Notes under the pieces: generated by a model | What the model saw: only the letters and a program-made list of their open reading frames with translations | Databases searched by the model: none | What the model was told of the DNA's origin: nothing | Position numbers and translations under genes: made by a program | NCBI GenBank assembly: GCA_017940255.1 | Contig: JAGAZB010000005.1 | Span: 1-64,000, forward strand | From: Treponema sp. | Lineage (GTDB): Bacteria > Spirochaetota > Spirochaetia > Treponematales > Treponemataceae | Direction: 5' to 3' | Length of the DNA stretch: 64,000 nt | Part shown: positions 7,768 to 16,897 of the stretch, one piece after another | Layout: the number at the start of each line of letters is the position of its first letter | Position numbering within the stretch: position 1 is the first letter of the stretch

Positions 7768-9351
7768 ATGAAGAAAATCGACATTTTGGATTCAACCCTT
7801 CGCGATGGTTCGCAGGGGGAAGGAATAAGTTTTTCTGTATCAGATAAGATTCATATATGCCAGGCCCTTGACGAGCTTGGAATTACATATATTGAAGCCG
7901 GGAATCCTGGCTCTAATCCAAAAGATATGGAATTTTTTAAGCAGATTAAAAGTATTCCTCTTAAGAATTCAACAATCTGCGCCTTTGGTGCAACTCGTCG
8001 TAAAAATATTACCTGCGAAGAAGATTCAAATCTTACCAGTCTTCTGGCTGCCGATACTTCGGTAGTAGTGATTTTTGGAAAATCCTGGACCTTCCATGTA
8101 ACAGATATCATAAAAACAAGTCTTGAAGAAAATCTTTTGATGATTAAAGAAACATGTGCCTACTTAAAATCTAAAGGCCGCCGTGTTTTTTATGATGCTG
8201 AACATTTTTTTACAGCTTATGCAGATAATAAAGATTATGCCTTTCAGACAATTCAGGCGGCTATTGAAGGTGGTGCCGAAGTTATCTGTCTGTGTGAAAC
8301 AAAAGGCGGTTTTTTAATTGATGAATGCAGAGCGGCTGTCCGCGAAGTTATTTCTCTTTTTGGTGATAAAGCAAAAATCGGAATTCATACTCATAATGAT
8401 TGTGGACTTGCCGTTGCAAACAGCATGACTGCGGTTCAGGAAGGTGCTACTCATGTTCAGGGAGTTCTTCTTGGTTTTGGCGAGCGCACTGGGAATGCAA
8501 ATCTTTCTACAATCATTCCAAATTTACAGTTAAAGATGGGGTATGATTGTATTCCTGCAGAAAATATGAAAAATATTACGGCGATTTGTCACAGAGTCGC
8601 TGAAATCACAAACTTCAGTCTGAATATTCAGTCTCCTTATGTGGGCATGAACGCCTTTGCTCACAAGGCTGGCATGCATATAGATGCAGTTCTTAAAAAT
8701 CCTTTTGCCTATGAACATGTTGACCCGGAAGTTGTGGGCAATAAACGTATTTTCCTTTTAAGCGAAGTTTCTGGCCGTAGTACCGTTACTAAAAAAATTC
8801 AGGCTATTTTGCCGGAAGTAAAAAAAGGTGATCCAATTGTTGAAGAGGTAATGAATAGGGTAAAGGAGCTTGAAGCCAAGGGCTACCAGTTTGAAGGTGC
8901 AGACGGCAGCTTTGAACTTCTGGTAAAAAAACTTGCAGGCCTTTACCAGCCTTCCTTCAAACTTCACTATTACCAGACAAATGGTTCTAATCCCCGTCCT
9001 GAACCTGGTGTTTGCAGCTGTGCTCAGATAAAGGTTGAAGTAAATGGTCAGTTTGAAATCACCGCGGGTGAAGGAGACGGACCTGTAAACGCCCTGGATA
9101 TTGCCTTGCGTCGCGCTCTTGAAAAATTCTACCCCGAAGTTTCCCGCTTCCACCTGGTAGACTATAAAGTTCGTGTTTTGGATACAAATTCAGCAACCGC
9201 TTCTAAAGTTCGTGTAATTATTGAATCTACAGACGGTGAATCAGCCTGGACAACCATTGGCGTTTCTTCCGACGTTATCGAAGCTTCATGGATTGCCCTC
9301 ACAGACTCCTTTGAATATAAACTTAGTAAAAAAAATGTCGTTGCTCTGTGA
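7768..9351 (+). CDS. cimA: (R)-citramalate synthase
   Basis: A 527-residue member of the citramalate / 2-isopropylmalate / homocitrate synthase family, closest in pattern to CimA, which condenses pyruvate and acetyl-CoA to citramalate, giving a threonine-independent route to isoleucine. The TIM barrel begins with LDSTLRDGSQGEGISFS (catalytic Arg and metal Asp) and has IGIHTHNDCGLAVANS (metal HxH), GFGERTGNANLSTIIPNL and YVGMNAFAHKAGMHIDAV. The C-terminal LeuA-type allosteric dimer domain is about residues 400-520 (GEGDGPVNALDIALR). The short family-specific start (DSTLRDGSQGEG, then ITYIEAGNPGSNPKD) argues for CimA over LeuA. ilvD, needed later in the same pathway, lies 2.3 kb downstream on the same strand. 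Confidence 0.88.
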   Translation: MKKIDILDSTLRDGSQGEGISFSVSDKIHICQALDELGITYIEAGNPGSNPKDMEFFKQIKSIPLKNSTICAFGATRRKNITCEEDSNLTSLLAADTSVVVIFGKSWTFHVTDIIKTSLEENLLMIKETCAYLKSKGRRVFYDAEHFFTAYADNKDYAFQTIQAAIEGGAEVICLCETKGGFLIDECRAAVREVISLFGDKAKIGIHTHNDCGLAVANSMTAVQEGATHVQGVLLGFGERTGNANLSTIIPNLQLKMGYDCIPAENMKNITAICHRVAEITNFSLNIQSPYVGMNAFAHKAGMHIDAVLKNPFAYEHVDPEVVGNKRIFLLSEVSGRSTVTKKIQAILPEVKKGDPIVEEVMNRVKELEAKGYQFEGADGSFELLVKKLAGLYQPSFKLHYYQTNGSNPRPEPGVCSCAQIKVEVNGQFEITAGEGDGPVNALDIALRRALEKFYPEVSRFHLVDYKVRVLDTNSATASKVRVIIESTDGESAWTTIGVSSDVIEASWIALTDSFEYKLSKKNVVAL

Positions 9352-9395
9352 AAAATCCTGTGTTACAATAGTAATGATAGATACTGAGGAAAAAT

Positions 9396-9830
9396 ATGGG
9401 TGTTGAACTAAAAGGAAAAAGAGTACTCTTAGTAGAAGATAATGAATTAAACCGCGAACTTTCAAAAGAAATCCTTGAAAATGAAGGTGTGATTGTAGAC
9501 GAAGCTGAAGATGGAGATGTTGCTGTAGAAAAAGTAAGACTTTCCAAAAAGCGTCCTTATGATTTCATCCTCATGGATATCATGATGCCTCGTATGGATG
9601 GTTATGAAGCAACAATCCAGATTAGAGCTCTCGAAAATAAAAGACTGGCTGCAATTCCTATTATTGCTATGACCGCTGCTGTTACTCCAGAAGATAAACT
9701 TAAGGTTCTTGAAGTAGGAATGAATGCTCATCTATCAAAACCTGTTGCTATACCAGAACTGCTTTCTACTATTAAAGATTTTCTTGGTTCTTATCAGCAG
9801 CTTGAAGGTGAATTTTCCAAATTGATTTAA
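9396..9830 (+). CDS. Stand-alone response-regulator receiver
   Basis: A 144-residue protein consisting of one CheY-like receiver domain with no output domain. Acidic pocket E14-D15, phospho-acceptor D61 (FILMDIMMPRMDG), T93 and K115 (LSKP) are all present, so it should be phosphorylatable. Sequence flavour (VEDNELNRELSKEILENEG, MDIMMPRMDGYEAT) matches receivers of hybrid kinases rather than CheY. TGAGGA lies seven bases before the ATG. It is followed after 12 nt by the leucine-rich-repeat gene, so the two are probably co-transcribed. The cognate kinase is not adjacent; the hybrid kinase at 18.4-21.0 kb is a possible donor, by inference only. Confidence 0.88.
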   Translation: MGVELKGKRVLLVEDNELNRELSKEILENEGVIVDEAEDGDVAVEKVRLSKKRPYDFILMDIMMPRMDGYEATIQIRALENKRLAAIPIIAMTAAVTPEDKLKVLEVGMNAHLSKPVAIPELLSTIKDFLGSYQQLEGEFSKLI

Positions 9831-9842
9831 GGAGAATAAGAG

Positions 9843-11405
9843 GTGAGTGGCGCATACATAAAGAAAAATGGACTTCTATACTCTCCCGATTCTCGCACTG
9901 TTGTTGGAGTTGATGACACATCAAGTGAATTTACGGGTCGCATTCCTTATGGTGCGCATTTTATAGACGATGAAGTTTTTACTGATTCACCTTATGAATC
10001 AATTTCCCTTCCAGATTCTCTGGAAAAGCTTGGAAATAATCTTTTTGGTGAGTCAAAAAAACTACAGAAGGTAAAACTGCCTTCTACAATAAAAGAGCTT
10101 TCGCCCTATCTTTTTTCGGGCTGTTCGGCTCTGGAAAAAGTGAACATGCCGACAACGCTTTCGGAATTTCCGGAAGGCTTGTTTTACGGGTGTTCTTCTT
10201 TACAGGAAATCCCTTTCCGTGCAGGTATTACAAAGCTGCCGGAAAATGTTTTTGCCAGATGTACATCGCTAAAATCTCTGGTGGTTCCGGGAACTGTAAA
10301 AGAAATAGACAGCCAGGCGGTTGCATTCTGTACTTCGCTTGAAAGTCTTGTCATCCCTAATTCTATAGAAGAAATTGCGGAAGACGCTTTTGAAGGCTGT
10401 ACGGCTCTCCATAATATTCGTATTGATGGTGAGTCAAACTTGTTTTTTGTAAATAAAGATGATGGATGTTTGTATAAGCATTCCGGTAGTTCCGATACTC
10501 TTGTTGTTAAGGCATACGGTGTGCAAAAGCAGGCAGTTTCATTCTTTAAAGATTCTGTTGATGACGAACCTATAGAAGCTTCGGAAGACGAAGAGGAAGA
10601 TGATGATGACTTCTTTAGTGCCGAAATTGGTGCTTCTGATGCAGAACTTGAAATAGTAGATATGGAAAAAGAGGTAAAAAATATGTCTGATGAAAACAAT
10701 CTTGATTCAATGCTCGCCGATATCATGGGTGAGGAAAAGGCTAGAACATCTGTAAATGTAGATGTTGGAGTATCTGAACAGGAATCTGCAGTTCTTTCTG
10801 AAACAATGGAAGTTATGGCAGACTCAACTGTTAATTCAAATACAGGTGCTGTTACAACTGATGAATTGGAAAAACTTTTTTCTAAGAATGAGTCTGAAGA
10901 AATGTCTACTCAGAAATCTGAAGAAGAAGTTAAAGATCCAAATGCATTGGACGGTAAAACAAAGATTCTTACCGACACTGTTGAGTTAAGTAAGGTTCTT
11001 ACATTTGAACCTACTGGAGAAACTCCAGAAGATTCTGACTTGTTTGTGATTGCGGAAAAAACTGTAACTGGTCCAGATGGCAATCCAGCATTCTCTAAAA
11101 AACTTCTTGCCTGCTGTGAAACTTTTGCAAAGATTCATGATTTCAGACGTGTAATTCTGCTTGCAGGTTTACCTCTTGATAATGAAGAATTTATGCAGTT
11201 CTATTTCCACTATATTAACAAGAGAAACGTAATTTTGGCTTGTGAAGCTGCATCTCCTTCTGCACTTTCTGACTATGGCCGTGCAATTTGTGAACAGTCA
11301 CGAATCAGTCTGGACAAGGCAGAACTTGCTGAACAGCGCAAACGCGCAACCATGAAAACTCATACCCTTATTAAACTCGTCATCCGTGACAAGTATGATG
11401 TGTAA
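9843..11405 (+). CDS. BspA-type leucine-rich-repeat protein with acidic linker and unknown C-terminal domain
   Basis: A 520-residue protein with no signal peptide. About residues 25-200 carry five to six LRR_5 (BspA-like) repeats of the form LxxLxxxxFxxCxxLxxVxxPxTI. A strongly acidic, low-complexity segment follows (around 240-255, EDEEEDDDD), then a variable region, then a C-terminal block of about 150 residues (DLFVIAEKTVTG...VILLAGLPLDNEEF...LIKLVIRDKYDV) that I do not recognise. It starts at GTG 9843, eight bases after AAGGAG at 9829-9834; no ATG fits better. Lack of an export signal and its place 12 nt after a receiver gene suggest an intracellular protein-protein interaction role, unlike secreted BspA proteins. 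Function unknown. Confidence 0.8.
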   Translation: MSGAYIKKNGLLYSPDSRTVVGVDDTSSEFTGRIPYGAHFIDDEVFTDSPYESISLPDSLEKLGNNLFGESKKLQKVKLPSTIKELSPYLFSGCSALEKVNMPTTLSEFPEGLFYGCSSLQEIPFRAGITKLPENVFARCTSLKSLVVPGTVKEIDSQAVAFCTSLESLVIPNSIEEIAEDAFEGCTALHNIRIDGESNLFFVNKDDGCLYKHSGSSDTLVVKAYGVQKQAVSFFKDSVDDEPIEASEDEEEDDDDFFSAEIGASDAELEIVDMEKEVKNMSDENNLDSMLADIMGEEKARTSVNVDVGVSEQESAVLSETMEVMADSTVNSNTGAVTTDELEKLFSKNESEEMSTQKSEEEVKDPNALDGKTKILTDTVELSKVLTFEPTGETPEDSDLFVIAEKTVTGPDGNPAFSKKLLACCETFAKIHDFRRVILLAGLPLDNEEFMQFYFHYINKRNVILACEAASPSALSDYGRAICEQSRISLDKAELAEQRKRATMKTHTLIKLVIRDKYDV

Positions 11406-11523
11406 GCGCGCTGGCGCGCGGTGTTAAATAGGAAAGCGTTAAAAAAAACGCGGCAGCGTTTTTTAGCTTGACTACCTGAGTAATGCCGCCCGGCAGGCGG
11501 CCGGTGTTTTTAGTTATTACACT
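11406..11523. repeat. GC-rich hairpin cluster after the LRR gene
   Basis: Successive hairpins: GCGCGC-TG-GCGCGC (11406-11419); AAAAAACGC-ggca-GCGTTTTTT (11443-11464), which is a terminator; and GCCGCC-cggca-GGCGGC (11485-11501). Base composition is far more GC-rich than the flanking genes. No ORF or known element recognised. Confidence 0.6.
11443..11464 (+). terminator. First intrinsic terminator after the LRR gene
   Basis: Nine-base-pair stem AAAAAACGC / GCGTTTTTT around a GGCA tetraloop, ending in six T. By sequence it could also act leftward. Confidence 0.7.
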
Positions 11524-11558
11524 AAAAATCTCCCTTGTTAGTGAAGGGAGATTTTTTT
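11524..11558 (+). terminator. Second intrinsic terminator, upstream of ilvD
   Basis: Thirteen-base-pair perfect stem AAAAATCTCCCTT / AAGGGAGATTTTT, loop GTTAGTG, seven T. No T-box, leader peptide or alternative antiterminator stem was seen that would make it an ilvD attenuator. Confidence 0.8.
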
Positions 11559-11563
11559 ATAAT
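11535..11563 (+). promoter_or_regulatory. Promoter of ilvD inside the terminator
   Basis: TTGTTA at 11535-11540, which is the loop of the preceding terminator, a 17-nt spacer and TATAAT at 11558-11563. A leader of about 35 nt with GCGAGG before the ATG follows. Confidence 0.6.
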
Positions 11564-11604
11564 ATAATGTATCTTTGGAGAGAAGCAATAAAGCGAGGTA
11601 AAGA

Positions 11605-13290
11605 ATGAAAAGCGATAACGCAAAAAAAGGTATGGCCCGTGCGCCACATCGTTCCCTCTTTTATGCAATGGGATATACTGATGAAGAACTGGAACGTCCT
11701 TTAGTTGGTGTTTGCTGTGCAAAAAATGAAATTATTCCTGGTCATATTGAACTGGACCGTATTGCAGAAGCTGTAAAAGCCGGCGTGCGCATGGCTGGAG
11801 GAACTCCTGTGGAATTTCCTGCTATTGGTGTTTGCGATGGTATTGCCATGGGCCACGAAGGAATGAAGTATTCACTTGTTACTCGCGAACTTATTGCTGA
11901 TAGCATTGAATGTATGGCAAAGGCTCATCAGTTTGATGCCCTTGTTATGATTCCAAACTGCGATAAAATTGTTCCTGGTATGCTGATGGCGGCTGCCCGC
12001 CTTGATCTGCCTACTGTTTTTGTAAGTGGCGGTCCTATGATGCCTGGTCACTTACCTGGAAAAGATAAAATAAACCCATACAGTGGCCGTAATTTGTCTT
12101 TGACCGATATGTTTGAAGCTGTTGGCGCCGTTTCTTCTGGCCGCATTAATGAAGAACAGCTGCACGAAATGGAAAGCGTTGCCTGCCCAGGTTGCGGAGC
12201 CTGTTCTGGAATGTTTACTGCAAACTCTATGAACTGCCTTACAGAGTCTATAGGCCTTGGTCTTCCAGGAAACGGAACTATTCCGGCTGTTAGCGGGCGC
12301 CGTATTGCCCTTGCAAAGCACGCCGGCATGAAGGTTATGGAAATGTTTGAGAAGGGGATTACTGCCCGCTGCATGATGACAAAGAAAAACTTTGAAAATG
12401 CTCTGGCTGCAGATATGGCTCTTGGTTGCTCAAGCAATACAATGCTGCATCTTCCTGCAATTGCTCACGAAGCAGGGCTTAGTATTGATCTTCACGAAGT
12501 AAACGAGATTTCTAACCGTACACCAAACCTCTGCCATCTGGCACCAGCCGGCCATACTTTTATGTGCGAACTTGATGATGCAGGTGGTGTTCAGGCTGTT
12601 CTTGCAGAGCTTGCAAAGAAAAATCTGATTGACACATCGCTTATGACTGTAACTGGAAAAACCATTGCAGAAAATATTGCAGGTGTAAAAAACAGAAATC
12701 CTGAAATCTTGCGTCCAATAGAAAATCCTTTCAGTGAAAATGGCGGACTTGCTATTTTGTTCGGAAATCTTGCGCCAAACGGAACTGTTGTAAAACGTTC
12801 TGCCTGTGCAAAAGAGTTGATGAAGCACACTGGTCCTGCCCGAGTTTTCAACGACGAAAGTGAAGCAATGGATGCTGTTCAGAAGCGCCAGATTAAGAGT
12901 GGTGATGTTGTTGTAATTCGTTATGAAGGACCAAAAGGGGGACCAGGTATGAGGGAAATGCTTGCTGTAACAGCTGCTCTTGCTGGTCAGGGGCTTGATA
13001 AGGAAGTTGCCCTTATTACAGATGGCCGCTTCTCTGGAGCTACCCGCGGTGCTTCTCTTGGTCACTGTTCTCCTGAAGCTGCTGTCGGCGGTCCGATTGC
13101 CCTGGTAGAAGAAGGCGACATGATTACTCTGGACATTAACAACTACAAAATTACTCTGGAAGTTAGTGACGAAGAACTTGAACGCCGCCGTGCCGCATGG
13201 AAGGCTCCCGAGCCAAAGGTAAAGACCGGCTACCTGGCCCGCTACGCTAAGCTTGTAAGCTCTGCTGACCGTGGCGCAATCCTGGATTAG
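11605..13290 (+). CDS. ilvD: Dihydroxy-acid dehydratase
   Basis: A 561-residue enzyme dehydrating 2,3-dihydroxy-isovalerate and 2,3-dihydroxy-3-methylvalerate to the keto acids of valine/leucine and isoleucine synthesis. Iron-sulfur and metal residues are visible: C119 (NCDKIVPG) and C194 in [17 protein letters not shown] (C194, C197, C200), plus the GRFSGATRG signature near the C-terminus. At the position where plant-type [2Fe-2S] enzymes have a PC pair, this protein reads IIPGH, as in the oxygen-sensitive E. coli type, which suits an anaerobe. Full length for the family. Isolated from other ilv genes, but with cimA 2.3 kb upstream in the same direction. Confidence 0.96.
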   Translation: MKSDNAKKGMARAPHRSLFYAMGYTDEELERPLVGVCCAKNEIIPGHIELDRIAEAVKAGVRMAGGTPVEFPAIGVCDGIAMGHEGMKYSLVTRELIADSIECMAKAHQFDALVMIPNCDKIVPGMLMAAARLDLPTVFVSGGPMMPGHLPGKDKINPYSGRNLSLTDMFEAVGAVSSGRINEEQLHEMESVACPGCGACSGMFTANSMNCLTESIGLGLPGNGTIPAVSGRRIALAKHAGMKVMEMFEKGITARCMMTKKNFENALAADMALGCSSNTMLHLPAIAHEAGLSIDLHEVNEISNRTPNLCHLAPAGHTFMCELDDAGGVQAVLAELAKKNLIDTSLMTVTGKTIAENIAGVKNRNPEILRPIENPFSENGGLAILFGNLAPNGTVVKRSACAKELMKHTGPARVFNDESEAMDAVQKRQIKSGDVVVIRYEGPKGGPGMREMLAVTAALAGQGLDKEVALITDGRFSGATRGASLGHCSPEAAVGGPIALVEEGDMITLDINNYKITLEVSDEELERRRAAWKAPEPKVKTGYLARYAKLVSSADRGAILD

Positions 13291-13297
13291 GCAAAAA

Positions 13298-13322
13298 AGT
13301 GCCCCTGGCAAGCCGGGGTACT
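13298..13322 (+). terminator. GC-rich hairpin after ilvD (possible terminator)
   Basis: AGTGCCCCTGGC / GCCGGGGTACT with a two-base loop, one bulge and one G-U pair. No T-run follows, so termination is uncertain. Confidence 0.45.
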
Positions 13323-13416
13323 AGAATAAATATTTGTTATTGCTAAGAAAAAAATTAGACACGCTTATAAAAGCATGAGAAAATAAGATATTACTTAAAA
13401 AAGGAAGGCATTGTTT

Positions 13417-14499
13417 ATGAATAAACGCTTTTCTCTTTTTTGTGTATTGCTTATTTTCTCATCTTTTTTTCACCTATCTGCACAATCTAAAGAGATTCAA
13501 AACGAATACGAGAATCTTGAAATTCCTCCGTATTGGGATTTTCAGGCTGGGGTATCAAATTATTTTAGAATTCCAATGGGATTATATGCTGAATCAGTTG
13601 GTTTTGAAGATGGTTTTGCATTAAATATCGATTATTTTCTACCTGTAGAAATCTACACATTTCCACTTGGACTCACATTTAATATGGGTGGTGGTTTTCT
13701 GATTCCTAAAGATTCCTCAATTACCAGCGGAGGCATTTTTGATATGTCGATTGGAACCTGGTTATTAATTCCACTTAGCGATGTTGTTTCTATTCAGCCT
13801 GATTTTACACTTGGTTTTACAACACGTAGCTTTAAGGCAAAAAAACTTTCAAAAAATTCTTACACCGATGCCTTATTACAGGTAGGCTGTGGTATCCGCT
13901 GGAACCCAAAAAACATTTTGAACGGAGATTTTGAAGTGGTTGGCGAACCTTACTTCGGACTGGTCCCATTCAAAGATAATCCATCTGTTTTTATGGGGCT
14001 TAAGGCCGGAGTTTCTTATAAATTGGGGAGATGTATTTACATTTCTGCCGTTCAGCGCAGTCAGCGTGCCGAACAGGATTTACAGGCCCGCGTAAAGGCA
14101 AAAAATATTTCTGGCATTACAATCCGTCGCAGTAAAAAAGGTATAATTCTTGCGATTGAAAACATTCAGTTCCTGGCAAACTCTGCGGAACTTGCTAAAT
14201 CTGAAAAAGCAAAGCTTGATAAGCTCTGCGAAATTCTTGTTGAGATGGAAAATGAACTGTTGGTTACCGGACATTGTTCAGATGCAGGCTCTTCAGAAAA
14301 CAACATGCGCATTTCTGCCGAGCGTGCCGGCTCTGTTGCAGACTACATTATTCAAAAAGGGGCGCGAAAAGCAGATCAAATTTATATAACAGGACGGGGG
14401 GCTTTGGAGCCTATTGCCGATGAGTCTACGGCAGAAGGTCGTGCAAAAAATCGTCGTGTAGAAATTACCTTGCTCGATAAGGGCAAGAAGGGGTTATAA
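13417..14499 (+). CDS. OmpA-family outer-membrane protein
   Basis: A 360-residue exported protein. Signal peptide 1-22 ends LSAQ. The middle (about 30-240) alternates polar and aromatic/hydrophobic residues in glycine-rich strands, consistent with an eight-strand barrel. The C-terminal OmpA/Pal peptidoglycan-binding domain (about 245-350) shows IQFLANSAEL, VTGHCSDAGSSENNMRISAERA and IYITGRGALEPIADESTAEGRAKNRRVEI. The usual GHTD motif here reads GHCSD. The start is ATG 13417, eight bases from AAGGAAGG; an upstream TTG at 13411 is too close to it. It anchors the outer membrane to peptidoglycan. The next lipoprotein gene begins on the very next base, so the pair is probably one operon. Confidence 0.88.
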   Translation: MNKRFSLFCVLLIFSSFFHLSAQSKEIQNEYENLEIPPYWDFQAGVSNYFRIPMGLYAESVGFEDGFALNIDYFLPVEIYTFPLGLTFNMGGGFLIPKDSSITSGGIFDMSIGTWLLIPLSDVVSIQPDFTLGFTTRSFKAKKLSKNSYTDALLQVGCGIRWNPKNILNGDFEVVGEPYFGLVPFKDNPSVFMGLKAGVSYKLGRCIYISAVQRSQRAEQDLQARVKAKNISGITIRRSKKGIILAIENIQFLANSAELAKSEKAKLDKLCEILVEMENELLVTGHCSDAGSSENNMRISAERAGSVADYIIQKGARKADQIYITGRGALEPIADESTAEGRAKNRRVEITLLDKGKKGL

Positions 14500-15174
14500 A
14501 TGAAAAGAAAAATTATTTCACTATTTTCATGTCTTTTAATCACTTTCTTCTTCTTTAGCTGCAGCGATTTAGTAAATGAAATGGAAGGCACTACGAAGTC
14601 TAAATCTAGCTCTTCTGAAAATAATGAATTAACTGATTCGGTTGATGTTGATTTTACTTCTCCTTCAGATTTAAAGAATGAAACTTTAACTATATCAGGG
14701 GCCTCTGGTTCTTCTGTAAGTTTCGAATTTGATGATGACGGTACTTCAGGAACAGTTAGTCAATCTGGTGTAACAGTTGCAACTTTTGTTTATGATGGAG
14801 AATTGCTTACTATTAGCTATACAAATGGTCTTGAGGAAGTTTATACAATCTTGTATGCGGGAAATGAATATTATTTAGGACCTGTTGACCGTCTTAAAAA
14901 TTCCACTGGAAATAATCTGGCTGGAAAATGGGTGTGGGAAAATGGAAAACCTAAAACCGGGGATTGGTACGACTATTATGTTTTATACGAAGACGGGCGT
15001 TTTACTAATTCCTATTATGAAGAAACTAGGCCAGATTATTTTGCCTACTGGCATAATAACGGTGGCTTTATAGAAGTTACTTATGCCGATGGAAGTAGTG
15101 CAAATGAAAGAGAAGGTGTTGTCGCAATATACGATGGAAATTATATTTATCTTCAGGCCATAAGGTTTAATTAG
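14500..15174 (+). CDS. Lipoprotein of unknown function
   Basis: A 224-residue protein with a lipoprotein signal peptide (FFFFSC, Cys about residue 21) followed by a serine-rich linker (KSKSSSSENNE). The rest is acidic, rich in Tyr, Gly and Asp, and predicted to be beta-rich (VSFEFDDDGTSGTVSQSG; LAGKWVWENGKPKTGDWYDYYVLYEDGRF). The GKWVWENG...YVLYEDGRF stretch resembles lipocalin-like or META-like small domains in lipoproteins, but I cannot assign a family. It begins immediately after the OmpA stop codon, with AAGAAGGGG upstream as ribosome site, so it is probably translated with it and placed in the same envelope layer. Confidence 0.7.
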   Translation: MKRKIISLFSCLLITFFFFSCSDLVNEMEGTTKSKSSSSENNELTDSVDVDFTSPSDLKNETLTISGASGSSVSFEFDDDGTSGTVSQSGVTVATFVYDGELLTISYTNGLEEVYTILYAGNEYYLGPVDRLKNSTGNNLAGKWVWENGKPKTGDWYDYYVLYEDGRFTNSYYEETRPDYFAYWHNNGGFIEVTYADGSSANEREGVVAIYDGNYIYLQAIRFN

Positions 15175-15195
15175 TTATTATTTTTATGTAAAAAG

Positions 15196-15337
15196 ATACC
15201 CCGAAACAACCTGTTGTTTCGGGGTATGACACAATTTGTCGCATGTCATTGTCCGGCTAGACCGGACAATCTTTTGAGCACTTTTTGCGTAGCAAAAATG
15301 CGTGAATCAAACAATGGCGTTTAGCCTTTGTTTGATT
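15196..15337. terminator. Array of four hairpins between convergent genes
   Basis: Four successive inverted repeats: 15196-15227 (ATACCCCGAAACAAC / GTTGTTTCGGGGTAT), 15246-15271 (TCATTGTCCGG..CCGGACAATC), 15278-15301 (GCACTTTTTGC / GCAAAAATGC) and 15305-15337 (AATCAAACAA..TTGTTTGATT, with an inner GGC/GCC). They separate the rightward lipoprotein gene from the leftward nhaC and can act as terminators in both directions. The second hairpin is a member of a repeat family seen again at 58407-58432. Confidence 0.65.
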
Positions 15338-15340
15338 ATT

Positions 15341-16885
15341 TTATTTAGAAACCTTCTTTTTCATAAAGAAGAGGAAGCAGAAGAGAACTACCAGTCCAAA
15401 AATCCATGAAATAATTGCACTTGCAACAACGCCTAAGCCCTGTGTAAGGCCTGCAACAGTGTAGGTGAGGAAGGAAACAACTGCTACAGAAAGTGCGTAT
15501 GGAAGCTGAGTGGAAACATGCTTTACGTGATCACACTGGGCACCCGCACTGGCCATAATTGTTGTATCCGAAATTGGAGAACAGTGGTCACCACAAACTG
15601 CACCTGCCATACAAGCAGAAATAGAAATGATGCGAAGAGGATTTCCTGGTGCAAAAATTGCGATACAGATTGGAATAAGGATACCAAAGGTTCCCCAGCT
15701 TGTACCGGTTGCAAAAGCAAGGAATACTGCAACAATAAAGATAATTGCAGGAAGCATCATTTTAAGACCGCTGGCAGAACCTTCTACAAGACCTGCTACA
15801 TATTCTTTAGCACCAAGACTGTCTGTCATTGCTTTAAGAGTCCAGGCAAGTGTCAAAATCAAAATAGCTGGAACCATTGCCTTAAATCCGTCTGGAACAC
15901 AGAGCATGCTTGCCTTAAAAGAAAGGACCTTGCGGCATACATAGAAAGCAATCGTGATGATAAGGGCTGCAAAAGAGCCAAGAACAAGACCGACAGAAGC
16001 ATCAGAATCAGAGAAGGAATTTACAAAGTTCAGGAAGTTTCCGTTTGCAACCATTGCTCCGTCTTCACCTTCTACCATTTTTGTAAAGAAGCCGCCTGTG
16101 TAAATCATACCAAGTACACACATTATAATAAGCACAACAATTGGGAATACCAGGTCAATTACTTTTCCTTTCTGTGTGTTTCCTTCTGCAGACTGTTTGC
16201 CTTCTGCTGCTTCTTTGAAAGCAGCTTCATATTTTGCCATTTCGCCATAATCAAAGTTCATGAATACCAGGGCAAACATCATTATGATTGTAAAGAAAGC
16301 GTAGAAGTTGAAAGGAATTGCCTTACAGAAAAGTGCGATTCCGTTTTCTCCTTCTGTAACAAAGCCTGCAACGGCAGCTGCCCATGAAGAAATTGGAGCG
16401 ATAATACATACTGGGGCTGCAGTTGAGTCGATAATATAAGCAAGTTTTTCTTTAGAAATGCCGTGTTTGTCTGTAACCGGCTTCATAACAGAACCAACTG
16501 TAAGACAGTTAAAGTAGTCATCAATAAAAATCAAAATACCAAGGAGGATTGTTGCAATCTGTGCTCCAGCCTTTGTTTTGATATGCTTCTGTGCCCATTC
16601 ACCAAAGGCTGCAGAACCGCCTGCCTTGTTCATGAGGGCAACCATAATTCCAAGAACAACAAGGAAAATAAGAATACCAACGTTCCAGCTGTCAGAAAGC
16701 TGGGCAATCATTCCGTCTCCAAAAATGTGGTTGAAGAAGCCCGGAAAGCCTGCTGCGGTTTCAATGGCATAGAAGATGCCGCCAATTACAATTCCAATAA
16801 AGAGGGAAGAATAAACTTCCTTTGTACAAAGTGCCAATACAATGGCTACAATTGCGGGCACTAAGGCCCAGAATGTTCCAATCAT
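15341..16885 (-). CDS. nhaC: NhaC-family Na+/H+ antiporter
   Basis: A 514-residue integral membrane protein of the NhaC antiporter family, with about eleven or twelve hydrophobic helices. Landmarks: ALVPAIVAIVLALCTKEVYSSLFIGI at the N-terminus, the IFIDDYFNCLTVGSVMKPVTDKH segment with paired Asp, STAAPVCIIAPISSWAA, SWGTFGILIPI and AGAVCGDHCSPISDTTIMASAGAQC. It should exchange Na+ for H+ across the inner membrane for pH and sodium homeostasis; some relatives exchange organic acids, so substrate is inferred. The ribosome site AAAGGA is seven bases before the ATG. A 53-codon gene ends 13 nt upstream and is probably co-transcribed. Confidence 0.9.
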   Translation of the reverse strand: MIGTFWALVPAIVAIVLALCTKEVYSSLFIGIVIGGIFYAIETAAGFPGFFNHIFGDGMIAQLSDSWNVGILIFLVVLGIMVALMNKAGGSAAFGEWAQKHIKTKAGAQIATILLGILIFIDDYFNCLTVGSVMKPVTDKHGISKEKLAYIIDSTAAPVCIIAPISSWAAAVAGFVTEGENGIALFCKAIPFNFYAFFTIIMMFALVFMNFDYGEMAKYEAAFKEAAEGKQSAEGNTQKGKVIDLVFPIVVLIIMCVLGMIYTGGFFTKMVEGEDGAMVANGNFLNFVNSFSDSDASVGLVLGSFAALIITIAFYVCRKVLSFKASMLCVPDGFKAMVPAILILTLAWTLKAMTDSLGAKEYVAGLVEGSASGLKMMLPAIIFIVAVFLAFATGTSWGTFGILIPICIAIFAPGNPLRIISISACMAGAVCGDHCSPISDTTIMASAGAQCDHVKHVSTQLPYALSVAVVSFLTYTVAGLTQGLGVVASAIISWIFGLVVLFCFLFFMKKKVSK

Positions 16886-16897
16886 TTTTTATTCCTT

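Noticed and set aside
11406..11604. T-box or leader-peptide attenuator controlling ilvD
   Set aside because: No T-box sequence, no run of Ile/Leu/Val codons and no alternative antiterminator stem; the terminator closes the upstream gene and a promoter lies within it.
12430..13311. Long open frame antisense to ilvD (about 290 codons)
   Set aside because: Fully antisense to a conserved enzyme, Cys/Phe-rich composition, no ribosome site. Codon bias of the real gene removes stops on the other strand.
15518..16387. Long open frame antisense to nhaC (about 290 codons)
   Set aside because: Rich in Cys, His and Lys with no recognisable domain, wholly opposite a clear membrane protein gene.
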